This document shows positions 1-11,362 of a DNA stretch of 64,000 bases, in pieces (position 1 is the first letter of the stretch; every line of letters begins with the position of its first letter). This stretch comes from an uncultured Pseudomonadota bacterium. Its GTDB lineage: Bacteria > Pseudomonadota > Gammaproteobacteria > Burkholderiales > SG8-39. Under the pieces are notes generated by a model. That model was not told the origin of the DNA. It searched no databases and worked only from the letters and a program-made list of their open reading frames with translations. The position numbers were made by a program, and so were the translations under genes. The DNA lies in NCBI GenBank assembly GCA_903829815.1, contig CAIKRR010000028.1:1-64000 (forward strand), read 5' to 3'.

Positions 1-2116
<2,116 letters not shown>

Positions 2117-2339
2117 GCTTTGCTCTCCTTGCACTTGCATCATTTCCAGAGTTCGGCAGGCACCTCGCATCAGCCCGATGCCGCACCGCCTGCCGTCCAT
2201 TGCCCATGCCCGCGAAACACCGCCGGCTGCCTTCGAATACGTCTCCCATCGGTCGATCAGACGGGCGCCACGCCAAGCCCCGAAGAGGCAGAAAGCGCCC
2301 CCTGCTGCCCTGAGGACGCGCCAAGCGCCGGCACCGAAA

Positions 2340-2386
2340 ACACTAGATGTTGTATGCCCGAGGTCGACTGACGCAAATTCTAGGGT
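2340..2386 (-). promoter_or_regulatory. Tandem NrdR boxes upstream of nrdA
   Basis: Two 16-base sites at 2340-2355 (core CTAGATGTTG) and 2371-2386 (core CAAATTCTAG) match the NrdR box consensus CWATATWTWG-like core at about 8/10 and 7/10 positions. They start exactly 31 bases apart, the helical spacing known for NrdR sites. NrdR is a zinc/ATP-cone repressor of ribonucleotide reductase operons. The second box overlaps the proposed -10 element, as expected for repression. The match was made by eye against the remembered consensus. Confidence 0.7.
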
Positions 2387-2404
2387 TTTTTCAGCCAAGC
2401 GCAA
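2377..2404 (-). promoter_or_regulatory. Putative sigma-70 promoter of nrdA
   Basis: On the minus strand TTGCGC (2404-2399) and TAGAAT (2382-2377) are separated by 16 bases. The -10 element sits inside the downstream NrdR box. A second possible pair, TTGCGT and TACAAC, lies a little further down and also overlaps the boxes. The leader to the nrdA start would be about 260 bases. Confidence 0.4.
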
Positions 2405-2499
2405 CACATTTTTACGGTTTGGCGACAAAGAGTTTGATTCGCGCCACGGCCCGACCCGATCGGGCTACGGACAGAGAGGGTGCACGGCGGCGATGGAGC

Positions 2500-3084
2500 T
2501 CAGCGGCGCGGCAGAGGGGAGCCGATTCGCGACCAGTCGAAGGCCGAACCCGGATCGGTCTTGCGTCCCGGTGCGATATCGCTGTGACCGGTGATGGCCT
2601 CGATCGGATAGCAGGCCGTCAACGACTCGAGTGCTGCAGCCAGCGCAGCGTACTGCGCGTCGGTATACGACAGATCATCCGTGCCTTCGAGTTCGATCCC
2701 GATCGAGAAGTCGTTGCAGCGCGCCCTGCCACGCCAGTTCGACACGCCGGCGTGCCAGGCGCGCCCGCTGAAGGGCACGAACTGCACCCAGCCCCCATCA
2801 CGGCGCAGAAAGAGATGGGCCGACACACGCACCTCGCGCAACTGTTCGTAGAAGGGATCGGCCGCCGGATCGAGGCTGTTGGTGAAGAACCGTTCGACAT
2901 CGTCGCCACCAAACCGGCCTGGCGGCAGACTGATGTTGTGAAGCACGATCAGGCAGATCTCGGTGCCCGGCGGACGCTCATCGCAATTGGGCGAAGGCCG
3001 GCGTCGAGCCCCCGTCAACCAGCCAGCCTCGTTGCCCGGAACGTCGCTGCGCAGGCCATCGTCGCTGCGGTCTGCATGCCCCAT
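2500..3084 (-). CDS. ampD: 1,6-anhydro-N-acetylmuramyl-L-alanine amidase (AmpD)
   Basis: Cytoplasmic zinc amidase that removes the peptide from anhydromuropeptides during peptidoglycan recycling; its activity also controls AmpR-type beta-lactamase induction where that exists. The 194-residue protein fits the family length. The zinc ligands are visible as His49 in VLHNISLPPG, His167 in TGHSDIAPGR and Asp177 in KTDPG, and the IGIELEG strand is present. The open frame extends far upstream inside pilR; I start at the ATG 25 bases after the pilR stop because the amidase domain begins just after it. The ribosome site (GTGAG) is weak and close, so expression may depend on translation of pilR. Confidence 0.93.
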   Translation of the reverse strand: MGHADRSDDGLRSDVPGNEAGWLTGARRRPSPNCDERPPGTEICLIVLHNISLPPGRFGGDDVERFFTNSLDPAADPFYEQLREVRVSAHLFLRRDGGWVQFVPFSGRAWHAGVSNWRGRARCNDFSIGIELEGTDDLSYTDAQYAALAAALESLTACYPIEAITGHSDIAPGRKTDPGSAFDWSRIGSPLPRR

Positions 3085-3109
3085 CTCACGTGGCTCTGGC
3101 CTGCGGGGT

Positions 3110-4582
3110 TCAGGGCTCTTCACGGATGCCCAGTCGCTGCATGCGGTAGCGCAGTGCCCTGAACGTGATGCCGAGCAAGCCCGCCGCGCGGGTGCGATTG
3201 AATCCGGTCTGCGCAAGCGCAGCCAGAATCGCCTCGCTCTCGAGCCGATCGAGATACACCAGCAGCGGTTCGGCCAGATCGCCCCCCGGCAAGGCCACAA
3301 CCGCTCCATCGTTGCCCGATTCGATGGCGTCTTCGGCGCCGCTCTCATGACCATCATCACCTGCATCGCGGGGATGATGATCAGGTGCAGACGCCCGGTA
3401 GACGTCGGCCGGGGCCAGCAGCAGATCGGGCACATCGATGGTCGGGCAGCCCGCCAGGGCAACCGCGCGCTCGAGAATGTTTTCGAGTTCGCGTACATTG
3501 CCCGGGAAGTCATAGGCCGCCAAGGCCTCCAGGGCCGCTGGCGTAAGAGCGGCACCGGGTTGACCCGCCGATGCTGCAATCCGGGCGAGCAAGGCCGAGG
3601 CAATCATCGGAACATCCTGCCGGCACTCGCGCAATGCCGGCATGCGCAACTCGATCACCGCAAGGCGGTAGTACAGGTCCTGCCGAAAACGCGCCGCTTC
3701 CACCAGGGCAGCCAGGCTCTGGTGCGTGGCGCAGATCACCCGCACATCGACCGGCTCCTCGACCGTGGCGCCCACTCTGCGCACCCGCTTTTCCTGAATG
3801 GCCCGCAGGAGCTTCACCTGCATCAACAGAGGCAGATCGGCAACCTCGTCCAGAAACAGCGTGCCACCATCGGCCACCTGAAAGAAACCCTCGCGGTCTT
3901 CATTCGCACCGGTGAAGGCGCCCTTGCGATAGCCGAAGAACTCGCTCTCCATCAGATTCTCGGGAATGGCACCACAATTCACCGCGACGAAGGGCCGTCC
4001 GCGGCGCACGCTGCCCTCATGCAGGAGACGAGCAGCCAGTTCCTTGCCGCTGCCTGACTCACCGGTGACGTAGACCGGCGCCTGCGATTTCGAGATGCGG
4101 GCAATGAGTGCACGCGAACGCACCATCGCCGGACTGTCGCCCAGCAGTCTGGCATCCGTCACCGCCGATGCATCCGGCGCATCGAGGGAAAGAGTCAGGG
4201 CCGATCGGATGAGCGTACGCAGATCCTCGAGCGAGAGCGGCTTGCTCAGGTAGTCAAAGGCCCCACCTTTGAGAGCGGCCACCGCGTTTTCAGTGTTGCC
4301 GTGGGCGGTGAGAACGGCCACCGGCATCTGGGGCCGCACGAGCGTTGCATGGCGCAGCAGTTCGAGCCCATCACCATCGGGCAGACGCATGTCGGTGAGA
4401 CAGAACTGGAAGTCCTGTTCTTCCAGGAGCGCGCGTGCCTGCGCCAGGTTGCCGGCGACCGATATCGAATGACCCATGCGCACGACGGTCAACTCGACCA
4501 GCTCACGCAGGTCGGCCTCATCGTCGACAAAAAGAATCGCGGCCGATGCGGCCGCCCCCGCCATCCCGAAGGCCTTGCTCAT
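3110..4582 (-). CDS. pilR: Sigma-54-dependent response regulator, PilR-like (NtrC family)
   Basis: DNA-binding regulator that activates sigma-54 promoters, in PilR's case the type IV pilin gene, after phosphorylation by PilS. The 490-residue protein has a receiver domain with the acidic pair Asp20-Asp21, phospho-acceptor Asp64 and Lys114. An AAA+ domain follows with Walker A GESGSGKE (174-181) and the sigma-54 contact loop GAFTGA (221-226), then a C-terminal Fis-type helix-turn-helix ending in GITFRALRYRMQRLGI, a sequence typical of PilR. The ATG at 4582 overlaps the pilS stop as ATGA, which decides the start. An Asp/Glu/His-rich linker (about 395-430) precedes the DNA-binding domain. Pilin genes are not in the window. 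Confidence 0.9.
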   Translation of the reverse strand: MSKAFGMAGAAASAAILFVDDEADLRELVELTVVRMGHSISVAGNLAQARALLEEQDFQFCLTDMRLPDGDGLELLRHATLVRPQMPVAVLTAHGNTENAVAALKGGAFDYLSKPLSLEDLRTLIRSALTLSLDAPDASAVTDARLLGDSPAMVRSRALIARISKSQAPVYVTGESGSGKELAARLLHEGSVRRGRPFVAVNCGAIPENLMESEFFGYRKGAFTGANEDREGFFQVADGGTLFLDEVADLPLLMQVKLLRAIQEKRVRRVGATVEEPVDVRVICATHQSLAALVEAARFRQDLYYRLAVIELRMPALRECRQDVPMIASALLARIAASAGQPGAALTPAALEALAAYDFPGNVRELENILERAVALAGCPTIDVPDLLLAPADVYRASAPDHHPRDAGDDGHESGAEDAIESGNDGAVVALPGGDLAEPLLVYLDRLESEAILAALAQTGFNRTRAAGLLGITFRALRYRMQRLGIREEP

Positions 4583-6165
4583 TGAGATGCCGCCCCCCTG
4601 GCCCAATGCAGGCGAAAGGTAGTCGCCTGCTCTTCAGCGCAGTATCGCAGACCGGCCCCATTGGCCGCCGCCAGTTCGCGTGCGATATACAGACCAAGGC
4701 CGGTACCCCGACTGAAGGTCGTGAAGAAAGGCTCGAAGATCTGTGCCCGCACGAGGGCATCGATGCCATTGCCGTCATCGATGACATCGAGCGCTACCGC
4801 CCTGTCGAGCAGGTGCACCTTCACGCGCACGCTACCCGGTTCGCCACCGCCGTGGCGGCAGGCGTTGTCAAGCAGATTCCACAGGATCTGGTTCAGATGC
4901 ACCGGGTCGCAACGGATCTGCGGCACGGCCTGGATGGAGACGACGATCACGGCTGACGCAAGGCGCTCCGATGCGGCGAATTCGCCAACAAAGGTCGGCA
5001 GCCAATCGGCCAGTGAAATCATCTCGGCAAAGGCGCGATCACGCCGTCCCAGTTGCATGACGTCAGACACCATGCGATCGAGTCGGTGGATGTTGTCACG
5101 CGCGATCTGCAGCAATCGGCCGCGGGGCGCTGCCTCGGCCTCCTCGCCGAGGAGGTCGACCGCGTGCAACACCGCTGCGAGTGGGTTGCGAATCTCGTGC
5201 GCTATGTTGGCGGTCAGGCGCCCGAGTGCCACGAGCTTCTGCTGGCGGCTCTGCTCCTCGATGCGCGACACGTCCTCGAGCAGTACGAGAACCCGCGCCT
5301 GCGGTGTCGAGCCACCCGTGATGAAGCGCGGCCGAACCTGTCGATCACCGAACACGATGTCGGCATCACTGGCGTAGGGCGCCGCCCCAGGGGCGTAGAT
5401 CGGTAGAGCCCGCCAGCGTGCCAGGCAGGCCGCGAGCGCGCCCGATACGCTCGCCAGGGGCACGCCGGTGGCAAGCGGCACGCCGGCTGTCTGCTGCGCC
5501 GCGCGATTGGACAGCACGATACGGCCCAATTCATCGAGCACGATCACGCCATCGGGCATGTCCTCGATCACCAGTTCGTTCAGGCGCAGCTGATTCTGCA
5601 ACTCACGTCCGCGCCGCACCGCCTCGCGCTCGCTGCGAATCACCTTGTCGGCCAGTCGATTGACGATGATGCCGATGACGAAATACCCGCTCGAGAGCAT
5701 GCCCGGCTGCACCAGCAGACTGACGGGCTGATCGGCATTGATGATGGCGTTGGCCTGCGATGCCAGCAGCCCGATCGATGCGCAGGCGGCATGAAACAAG
5801 GTCATGGTCCGGTCTGACAGGATCGATGAACCCGCGATGGAAAACAGGAGCAGCACGGCCATGCCGGTACGAAAGCCGCCGCTTGCATCCATCATCACGA
5901 TGATGGCGATCACGTCGAGCAGGACACCCAACGTGAGCAGGGTCTGGCCGAACTCGACCAGGCGCGTGCAGACCACGAGGAGCACAAGCGCGAGCAGCAG
6001 GTAGGAGAGGGCAGCGACGCTGAAGATCAGCGGCGAGGCAGAGCCTAATCCGAGCGTCTCGGCGCCTCCAGCCAGCAGAAGCAGCACGAGTACGGCGGCC
6101 ACCAGGACCCGATAGAGCGCAAGAAAGGAGAGCGAGTTGCCGTAGGACACCTCGCCGGGCACCAC
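4579..6165 (-). CDS. pilS: Membrane sensor histidine kinase, PilS-like
   Basis: Partner kinase of the adjacent PilR. The first ~170 residues hold about six hydrophobic segments (for example ALYRVLVAAVLVLLLLAG), then a PAS-like region with VIVLDELGRIVLSNRAA. A HisKA domain with the phospho-accepting His in NIAHEIRNPLAAV follows, then an HATPase domain with NLLDNACRHG (N box), DDGNGID (G1) and GTGLGLYIARE (G2). The start is uncertain: an open frame runs up to a TTG at 6282, which would overlap the upstream gene by about 100 bases. I prefer the GTG at 6165, nine bases after that gene's stop; a GTG at 6150 is also possible. Confidence 0.88.
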   Translation of the reverse strand: MVPGEVSYGNSLSFLALYRVLVAAVLVLLLLAGGAETLGLGSASPLIFSVAALSYLLLALVLLVVCTRLVEFGQTLLTLGVLLDVIAIIVMMDASGGFRTGMAVLLLFSIAGSSILSDRTMTLFHAACASIGLLASQANAIINADQPVSLLVQPGMLSSGYFVIGIIVNRLADKVIRSEREAVRRGRELQNQLRLNELVIEDMPDGVIVLDELGRIVLSNRAAQQTAGVPLATGVPLASVSGALAACLARWRALPIYAPGAAPYASDADIVFGDRQVRPRFITGGSTPQARVLVLLEDVSRIEEQSRQQKLVALGRLTANIAHEIRNPLAAVLHAVDLLGEEAEAAPRGRLLQIARDNIHRLDRMVSDVMQLGRRDRAFAEMISLADWLPTFVGEFAASERLASAVIVVSIQAVPQIRCDPVHLNQILWNLLDNACRHGGGEPGSVRVKVHLLDRAVALDVIDDGNGIDALVRAQIFEPFFTTFSRGTGLGLYIARELAAANGAGLRYCAEEQATTFRLHWARGAASQ

Positions 6166-6173
6166 CGCGTCGT

Positions 6174-6449
6174 TCAGCCCCGCGATGCTCGTCCCCGACG
6201 AAGGTGATCGGCACTGCAGAAGGCCAGCCCTTTGTCCAGCAGAGCCTCGCCGGCGGGCACATGCAGACCACAACAGGCACAAGGCAACATGGCCTCGGCG
6301 TTGATGGGCCCAGGCGCCTGTGCATCGCTGCCAGAGCCCGCCCTGGCAGCGTCCTGCGGCGTTTGCCCCTGCTGCCGCTCGCGCCGGCGCTTCTTCCAGA
6401 GGGTCCAGCCCAGGAACAGCACCAGAAGGACGAGCAGGGCCTTGCTCAA
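6174..6449 (-). CDS. PP0621-like small membrane-anchored protein
   Basis: A 91-residue protein with one N-terminal membrane segment (LLVLLVLFLGWTLW) followed by a basic stretch (KKRRRERQ). A C-terminal cysteine cluster follows: LPCACCGLHVP and, further on, AFCSADH, which could bind a metal. Proteins of this type sit next to pilS in many beta- and gamma-proteobacteria; their function is not known to me. The start is a TTG at 6449, chosen because the membrane segment begins immediately after it, as in relatives; an AGG about nine bases upstream is the only ribosome-site candidate. It is likely the first gene of a pilS-pilR-ampD run. Confidence 0.75.
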   Translation of the reverse strand: MSKALLVLLVLFLGWTLWKKRRRERQQGQTPQDAARAGSGSDAQAPGPINAEAMLPCACCGLHVPAGEALLDKGLAFCSADHLRRGRASRG

Positions 6450-6543
6450 GGCAAGGTACCTGGTGCAGACCGGGCCTGATTCAAGGGATCGGGCATCGAG
6501 CCGGTCTGGTCGGGTTGGTGCGCAGGGCTCGAGGCGCCGCGCT

Positions 6544-7026
6544 TCAGGCGCGCATCGTGACGGCAGCCTGCTTGACCGCCTTCACGATGTTCACATAGCC
6601 GGTGCAACGGCACATATTGCCCTCGAGGCCATGGATGATCTGCTGATCATCGGGGTCTGGCGTGTCCTTCAGCAGGCCTGCAACGGCCATGATCATCCCG
6701 GGGGTGCAAAAGCCGCACTGCAGCGCATGGCACTCGGAGAAGGCCTGCTGCACCGGATGGAGCGTCGCGCCACTCGCGTCATGCGACGGGGCCAGACCCT
6801 CGATCGTCATCACGTCGCTGCCCTCGGCCTGGACCGCCAGCATGGTGCACGACTTGACGACCCGGCCATCGACATGAACCGTGCAGCAGCCACACTGGCT
6901 GGTGTCGCATCCGATGTGGGTGCCGGTGAGACCCAGGCTCTCGCGCAGGACCGAGGAGAGCAGCGTACGGTCTTCGACATCGACACTGACCGCCTTGCCA
7001 TTCACGGTGAGGGAAACCTTGCTCAT
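6544..7026 (-). CDS. Molybdenum hydroxylase small subunit, [2Fe-2S] protein (CoxS-like)
   Basis: Electron-transfer subunit of a three-subunit xanthine dehydrogenase/CO dehydrogenase-family enzyme. At about 160 residues it has a plant-ferredoxin-type cluster site ([10 protein letters not shown]) and a second, helical cluster site (QCGFCTPGM and NMCRCTGY). A GTG at 7032 would overlap the coxM stop, but the ATG at 7026 has AAGGGG eight bases upstream, so I start there. It is the last gene of a coxL-coxM-coxS series. The substrate cannot be read from this subunit. Confidence 0.93.
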   Translation of the reverse strand: MSKVSLTVNGKAVSVDVEDRTLLSSVLRESLGLTGTHIGCDTSQCGCCTVHVDGRVVKSCTMLAVQAEGSDVMTIEGLAPSHDASGATLHPVQQAFSECHALQCGFCTPGMIMAVAGLLKDTPDPDDQQIIHGLEGNMCRCTGYVNIVKAVKQAAVTMRA

Positions 7027-7028
7027 CT

Positions 7029-7841
7029 TCACTGCCCCTTGCTGGATGTCAGAATGGTCTCGAGGGCGCGCAGCGCCATCACCCGGACCAGGTTGGCTCG
7101 ATAGGCCGCCGGCGCGTGGATGTCGGCGTTGAGGTCGGTTGCATCGACCTCGAGGTCGGCGATGGCCGCCGACTCGAACCGCGCCTGCAGCGCCGTCTCG
7201 GCCTGCGTCCAGCGGAACACACCGGGGCCTGCCCCGGTCACCGCGACACGAACCGCACCACCCACAACGGCGATGAAGACGCCGGTCATGGCATAGCCCG
7301 AGGCCGGATGAGGAAACTTCGCGTAAGCGGCACGCTCGGCAAGCGGGAAACTGATGCGAACGATGAGTTCGCCGGGTTCAAGCGCCGTGGCGAACATCCC
7401 CTGGAAGAAATCCTCGGCCGCGATGGCGCGCCGGTCGGTGTGCACGGTGGCGCCCAGCGCCAGCACGGCCGACGGATAGTCGGCTGCCGGGTCGTTGTTC
7501 GCCACCGACCCGCCCATGGTGCCGCGATTGCGTACCTGCGGGTCGCCGATGCCGGCGGCCAGCGCGGCCAGCGCGGGCAGCGACTGACGCACCACGCTCG
7601 AGGTCGCGACCTCGATATGGCGTGTGGCCGCTCCGATCTCGAGGCGCCCATCGACGACCGCGATGCCCTTGAGAGCCGCCAATGCGGTGATGTCGACCAG
7701 GTGAGAGGGCTGCGACAGACGCTGCTTCAGGGTCGGGATGAGGGTCATGCCACCGGAGAGTGGCTTGGCGCCTTCGTTGCTTGCGAGAAGGGCTGCCGCC
7801 TCGGGCAAAGACCCGGGTCTGATGTAGGTAAATTCGTACAT
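7029..7841 (-). CDS. Molybdenum hydroxylase medium subunit, FAD-binding (CoxM-like)
   Basis: Carries the FAD that passes electrons from the molybdenum subunit to the acceptor. The 270-residue protein opens with [16 protein letters not shown] and contains the two FAD signatures in degenerate form: [11 protein letters not shown] near residue 30 and a conserved [21 protein letters not shown] segment near residue 105. It ends two bases before the coxS start. A 130-base gap separates it from coxL upstream, but all three genes face the same way and are presumably one unit. Confidence 0.93.
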   Translation of the reverse strand: MYEFTYIRPGSLPEAAALLASNEGAKPLSGGMTLIPTLKQRLSQPSHLVDITALAALKGIAVVDGRLEIGAATRHIEVATSSVVRQSLPALAALAAGIGDPQVRNRGTMGGSVANNDPAADYPSAVLALGATVHTDRRAIAAEDFFQGMFATALEPGELIVRISFPLAERAAYAKFPHPASGYAMTGVFIAVVGGAVRVAVTGAGPGVFRWTQAETALQARFESAAIADLEVDATDLNADIHAPAAYRANLVRVMALRALETILTSSKGQ

Positions 7842-7971
7842 GGCGTATCCGGTAGCTGGGTCAGCTCGTGAAGGAGGTTTCAGACATTCGTTCTGGACAG
7901 GCTTCGGGCATTCGTTTCAGATCTTCGAGTCGGCGCAGCTCAAGCCGACGCGTCATGCAAAGGGGTGCGAC

Positions 7972-10284
7972 TCAGGCATGGGCAAAGCGTCTGCCCTCAC
8001 CCGAACGGGCCGCCCCGATGGCCCCCCACACCCGCGCCGGCGTTGCGGGCATGTCGAAATGGGTGACGCCCACCGGGCGCAAGGCCTCAAGTATGGCATT
8101 CATCAGCGCGGGCAGCGAGCCCGTCACACCCGCCTCACCCACGCCTTTCACGCCGAGCACGTTGGTCGGGGTTGGCACCGGATGATCAGCAATCACCAGA
8201 CCATGCACATTGACGGCCTTGGGCATCGCGTAATCCATGAAGCTGCCGGTGAGAAACTGCCCGGTCTCGAGATCATAGATGGCATGTTCGCCCAGCACCT
8301 GACCGGCGCCCTGAACGATGGCGCCGTGCATCTGCCCGGCAACGATGGTGGGATTGAGCAGATTGCCGGCATCATCGACCGCGGTGTAGCGCTCGATCGA
8401 GACCACGCCGGTTGCCGGGTTGATCTCCACCTCGGCCACATGGCAGCCGTTGGGGAAGGTCGAGCCGGTGCGCGCGCTCGAGCGGGTATCGAACACGCGT
8501 TCGGGCCCGCCAGCGTGGCGCTCGATGAGCGTATCGAGACTCACCGAACGGTCGGTGCCGGAGATGCGAAACACCCCATCGTGAAACTCGATGTCGGCAC
8601 TGGCTGCCTCGAGCGCACGGGCGGCCAGTTCACGGCCCTTGGCGATGATGTCATCGGCCAGTACGCGCAGCGCCGAACCGACCCCATGCATCGTGCGCGA
8701 GCCACCGGTTGGATTGCCGGCCAGGCGTACCGCCGGATCGCCGTTGCGCAGCCGAAAGCGCTCTCGCGGCAGCCCAAGCACTGCGGCGAGCAGTTCGGCA
8801 TAGGCGGTCTCGTGACTCTGCCCGTGCGAATGCGATACCGCATGGATGGTGATCTCGCCGTGATCACCGAATCGGGCCTCGACTTCATCGGGCGAGGCGC
8901 CACCACCGGTCGACTCGATGAAGGTGGCAAGCCCGATGCCTCGCAGGTGGCCGCGTGCGCTCGCCTCGGCCCGCCGGGCAGCAAAGCCGTGCCAGTCGGC
9001 GAGTCCGAGCGCCTTGTCGAGCACGGCCGGAAAGTCGCCACTGTCATAACCCAGGCCATTGACGGTCTTCCAGGGCATCGCAGTGGGCGGGATGAGATTG
9101 CGCCGACGCAGCTCGACCGGGTCGATGCCCAGTTCGGTGGCGGCCTGATCCACCAGACGCTCGATCATGTAGGAGATCACCGGGCGACCGGCGCCCCGAT
9201 AAGCGGCCATCGGCACGCTGTTGGTCAGTGCAAGACGCACGTTGGCCACCGCCGCAGGCACCCGGTACACCCCGGCCAGACAGGCACGGATGCTGAGGAC
9301 AGCCACCACCGGGCCCGTGGGGGCGATATAGGCACCCATGTCGTTCAGGAAATTGAATCGGAAGGCGAGAAAGTTGCCCTCGGCATCGAGCGCAACCTCG
9401 CCGCGCGAACTCACCCCGCGCGCATGCTCGTCGGAGAGAAAGACCTCGCTGCGGCTAGCCACCCAGCGCACCGGAGCGCCGGTCAGGCGAGCAGCGAGCA
9501 TGATGGCCGAATACTCCGGATAGGCATTGAAGCGCAGACCGAAGCCCCCGCCGACATCTTCGGCGACGATATGAACGTGTTCGTCGGGAATGCCGGTGGT
9601 GGCCACGAGCTGGGCGCGCATGCCGGTGGTGCCCTGGGTGCACACATGCACGAAATAGTCCCCGGTTTCGGGGTCGTGACGGGCAAGACAGCCTTTGGGC
9701 TCCATCGGGCTGCCCACCACGCGCTGATTGTGCAGATCGAGGCTCACCACATGCGCCGCGCCCTCGAAGGCAGCTGCCACTGCAAGCGGGTCACCGGTTT
9801 CGAATTCGATGGCGACATTGCCCGGAATGGCCGGATGCAGTTGAGGCGCACCCGCAGCCACCGCCGCTTCGGCGGTCATCACGACCGGCAAGTCTTCATA
9901 CTCGACGATGATGGCTTCGACCGCATCCTGCGCCGCGATCGCCGTATCGGCCACGACGCACACCACGCACTCACCGACAAAGCGCACCACATCAGCGGCC
10001 AGAACCGGACGCTCCGGACGCAGCAGCGCGCTGCCACCCTTGCCCGGTATCGGTGCCGCGCACGGCAGCGATCGAAATCCGGCGGCAGCCGTATCGGCCG
10101 CGGTGATCACGGCACGCACCCCGGGCATCGCCCGAGCCGCCTCGATGTCGATCGAAACAATGCGGGCATGAGCACGATCGGCACGCAGAAAGGCAGCATG
10201 ACGCTGGCCCGGAAAGTTCCAGTCGGAGACATAGCGGCCCGCTCCGGTGACGAAGCGGCGGTCTTCGAGTCGAGAAAAAGTCAT
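7972..10284 (-). CDS. Molybdenum hydroxylase large subunit, form II (CoxL-like, AYRGAGR type)
   Basis: Binds molybdopterin cytosine dinucleotide and carries the active site. The 770-residue protein starts MTFSRLEDRRFVTGAGRYVSDW, a standard N-terminus for the family, so I reject the longer frame to 10437. It shows GGGFGLRFNAYPEY, the active-site loop AYRGAGR and the catalytic glutamate in KGVGEAG. The AYRGAGR loop separates it from true (form I) carbon monoxide dehydrogenases, which carry AYxCSFR; the substrate is more likely an aldehyde, purine or N-heterocycle. It follows cofD by 118 bases on the same strand and could be read from the same transcript as the F420 genes. Confidence 0.93.
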   Translation of the reverse strand: MTFSRLEDRRFVTGAGRYVSDWNFPGQRHAAFLRADRAHARIVSIDIEAARAMPGVRAVITAADTAAAGFRSLPCAAPIPGKGGSALLRPERPVLAADVVRFVGECVVCVVADTAIAAQDAVEAIIVEYEDLPVVMTAEAAVAAGAPQLHPAIPGNVAIEFETGDPLAVAAAFEGAAHVVSLDLHNQRVVGSPMEPKGCLARHDPETGDYFVHVCTQGTTGMRAQLVATTGIPDEHVHIVAEDVGGGFGLRFNAYPEYSAIMLAARLTGAPVRWVASRSEVFLSDEHARGVSSRGEVALDAEGNFLAFRFNFLNDMGAYIAPTGPVVAVLSIRACLAGVYRVPAAVANVRLALTNSVPMAAYRGAGRPVISYMIERLVDQAATELGIDPVELRRRNLIPPTAMPWKTVNGLGYDSGDFPAVLDKALGLADWHGFAARRAEASARGHLRGIGLATFIESTGGGASPDEVEARFGDHGEITIHAVSHSHGQSHETAYAELLAAVLGLPRERFRLRNGDPAVRLAGNPTGGSRTMHGVGSALRVLADDIIAKGRELAARALEAASADIEFHDGVFRISGTDRSVSLDTLIERHAGGPERVFDTRSSARTGSTFPNGCHVAEVEINPATGVVSIERYTAVDDAGNLLNPTIVAGQMHGAIVQGAGQVLGEHAIYDLETGQFLTGSFMDYAMPKAVNVHGLVIADHPVPTPTNVLGVKGVGEAGVTGSLPALMNAILEALRPVGVTHFDMPATPARVWGAIGAARSGEGRRFAHA

Positions 10285-10402
10285 GGGCTGTCGAAATCCG
10301 TGAAATGAAAAGCGCGCAGCACATGCCGCGCATGCCTTGATGATAACGGATGGCCGCAGCGCAGGGCGCGCAACCCCACCGGGGCAGGCGCAGCAGACCG
10401 AC

Positions 10403-11362
10403 TCAGCCGTGCCGTGCCAGCGATCGGGCAAAGGCAATCACCTCGGCCGCCAGACGAGCCCGATCGGGCTCGTCGCGCATCAATGCATCCGTCAAGTACA
10501 CCGCCTTGCCCTGCCCGCGCAAGACGGGCGCGAGCGCTGCATCGGCATGATCGATCACCCAGCCATCGACCCGATCACCATAGAACTCGCTGACGCCGAT
10601 GACACTGACCGGCAAGCCCAGGTCAGCCATGATGCGGGCGGCCGGACCCTTGACCGCGGCACCGGCAATGATGGGCGATACCGCCACGACCGGCGGCCGC
10701 TCCGGCTGTTGCAACCAGGCATCCAGCGCCGGCATCGCAAGCATCGGGCCGATGCTGAGCCAGGGGTTGGATGGACATACGATGAGTGCGGCAAGGTTGC
10801 CAGGGGCCAGACACTCGGTCAGCAGTGCCGAGGGCTGCGCCTCGGCGGCACCGACATAGCGGATGCCGCGCACTGCGGGCTCGCAGTGCAGTCTCACAAA
10901 GTAATCCTGGAAGGCCAGTTCGCCGGCGTCGGTCTGGATGCGGGTCCGAACCGGGTGGCTGCTCATCGGCGCCACCGGCACCTGAACCCCCATGCGTATG
11001 CCGATGTCTGCCGTCACTGTCTCGAGCGACTGTCCCTGGCGCAGGCGCTCGCCGCGCAACACATGCAGCGCCAGGTCACGATCGCCCAGATTGAACCAGT
11101 CATCACCGCCCAGGTCGCGCAGTGCCTGCATGAAATGCCAGCTCTCATCGGCGCGCCCCCACCCGCGGGCCCTGTCGGCAAGCCCTGCGAGCGTGTACAT
11201 CACGGTGTCCAGATCCGGTGATATCGCAAGCCCCAGGTGTTCGAAGTCATCGCCCGTATTGACCACAACGGCAAGCTCTCCGGACGGCAACTCGCGCGCA
11301 AGACCGTGTGCGAGCCGTGCTCCCCCGACGCCACCGGCCAGCGCGAGCATTCGTCGGCTCAT
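10403..11362 (-). CDS. cofD: 2-phospho-L-lactate (or 3-phosphoglycerate) transferase of F420 synthesis, CofD
   Basis: Joins the nucleotide-activated phospho-acid made by CofC to the deazaflavin FO, giving F420-0. The 319-residue protein has the glycine-rich N-terminus ALAGGVGGARLAHGL, the NTGDDFEHLGLAISPDLDTV segment and VCPSNPWLSIGPMLA, all typical of CofD. The ATG at 11362 overlaps the cofE stop as ATGA. It is the last of the F420 biosynthesis genes in the run. The family assignment is secure; which phospho-acid is transferred is not determined by sequence. Confidence 0.95.
   Translation of the reverse strand: MSRRMLALAGGVGGARLAHGLARELPSGELAVVVNTGDDFEHLGLAISPDLDTVMYTLAGLADRARGWGRADESWHFMQALRDLGGDDWFNLGDRDLALHVLRGERLRQGQSLETVTADIGIRMGVQVPVAPMSSHPVRTRIQTDAGELAFQDYFVRLHCEPAVRGIRYVGAAEAQPSALLTECLAPGNLAALIVCPSNPWLSIGPMLAMPALDAWLQQPERPPVVAVSPIIAGAAVKGPAARIMADLGLPVSVIGVSEFYGDRVDGWVIDHADAALAPVLRGQGKAVYLTDALMRDEPDRARLAAEVIAFARSLARHG

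Larger units (their letters stand above)
2117..2499. other. Intergenic region between ampD and nrdA
   Basis: A 383-base gap. Its middle holds the NrdR boxes and nrdA promoter described separately. The part from about 2410 to 2499, behind the ampD stop, shows no gene, no clear hairpin and no other signal I can support. Confidence 0.6.

Noticed and set aside
6166-6282. A longer pilS starting at the TTG at 6282
   Set aside because: It would overlap the PP0621-like gene by about 100 bases, and the extra residues (CLLWSACARRRGSAGQRAG) do not look like a sensor N-terminus.
7929-7949. A hairpin GTCGGC/GCCGAC between coxL and coxM as a terminator
   Set aside because: Six-base stem with a nine-base loop, no T-run, and the genes on both sides are subunits of one enzyme; chance pairing in GC-rich DNA is as likely.
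7972-10284. Carbon monoxide dehydrogenase as the name of the coxLMS enzyme
   Set aside because: The active-site loop is AYRGAGR, not the AYxCSFR loop of true CO dehydrogenase; the general molybdenum hydroxylase name is safer.
7840-10308. An 822-codon open frame on the plus strand antisense to coxL, and similar long antisense frames at 95-1396, 12920-15286, 43768-45228 and 55278-57380
   Set aside because: These mirror real genes in high-GC DNA with strong third-position bias; their translations are rich in His, Arg, Gly and Gln, show no domain motifs, and lie opposite clearly recognisable proteins.
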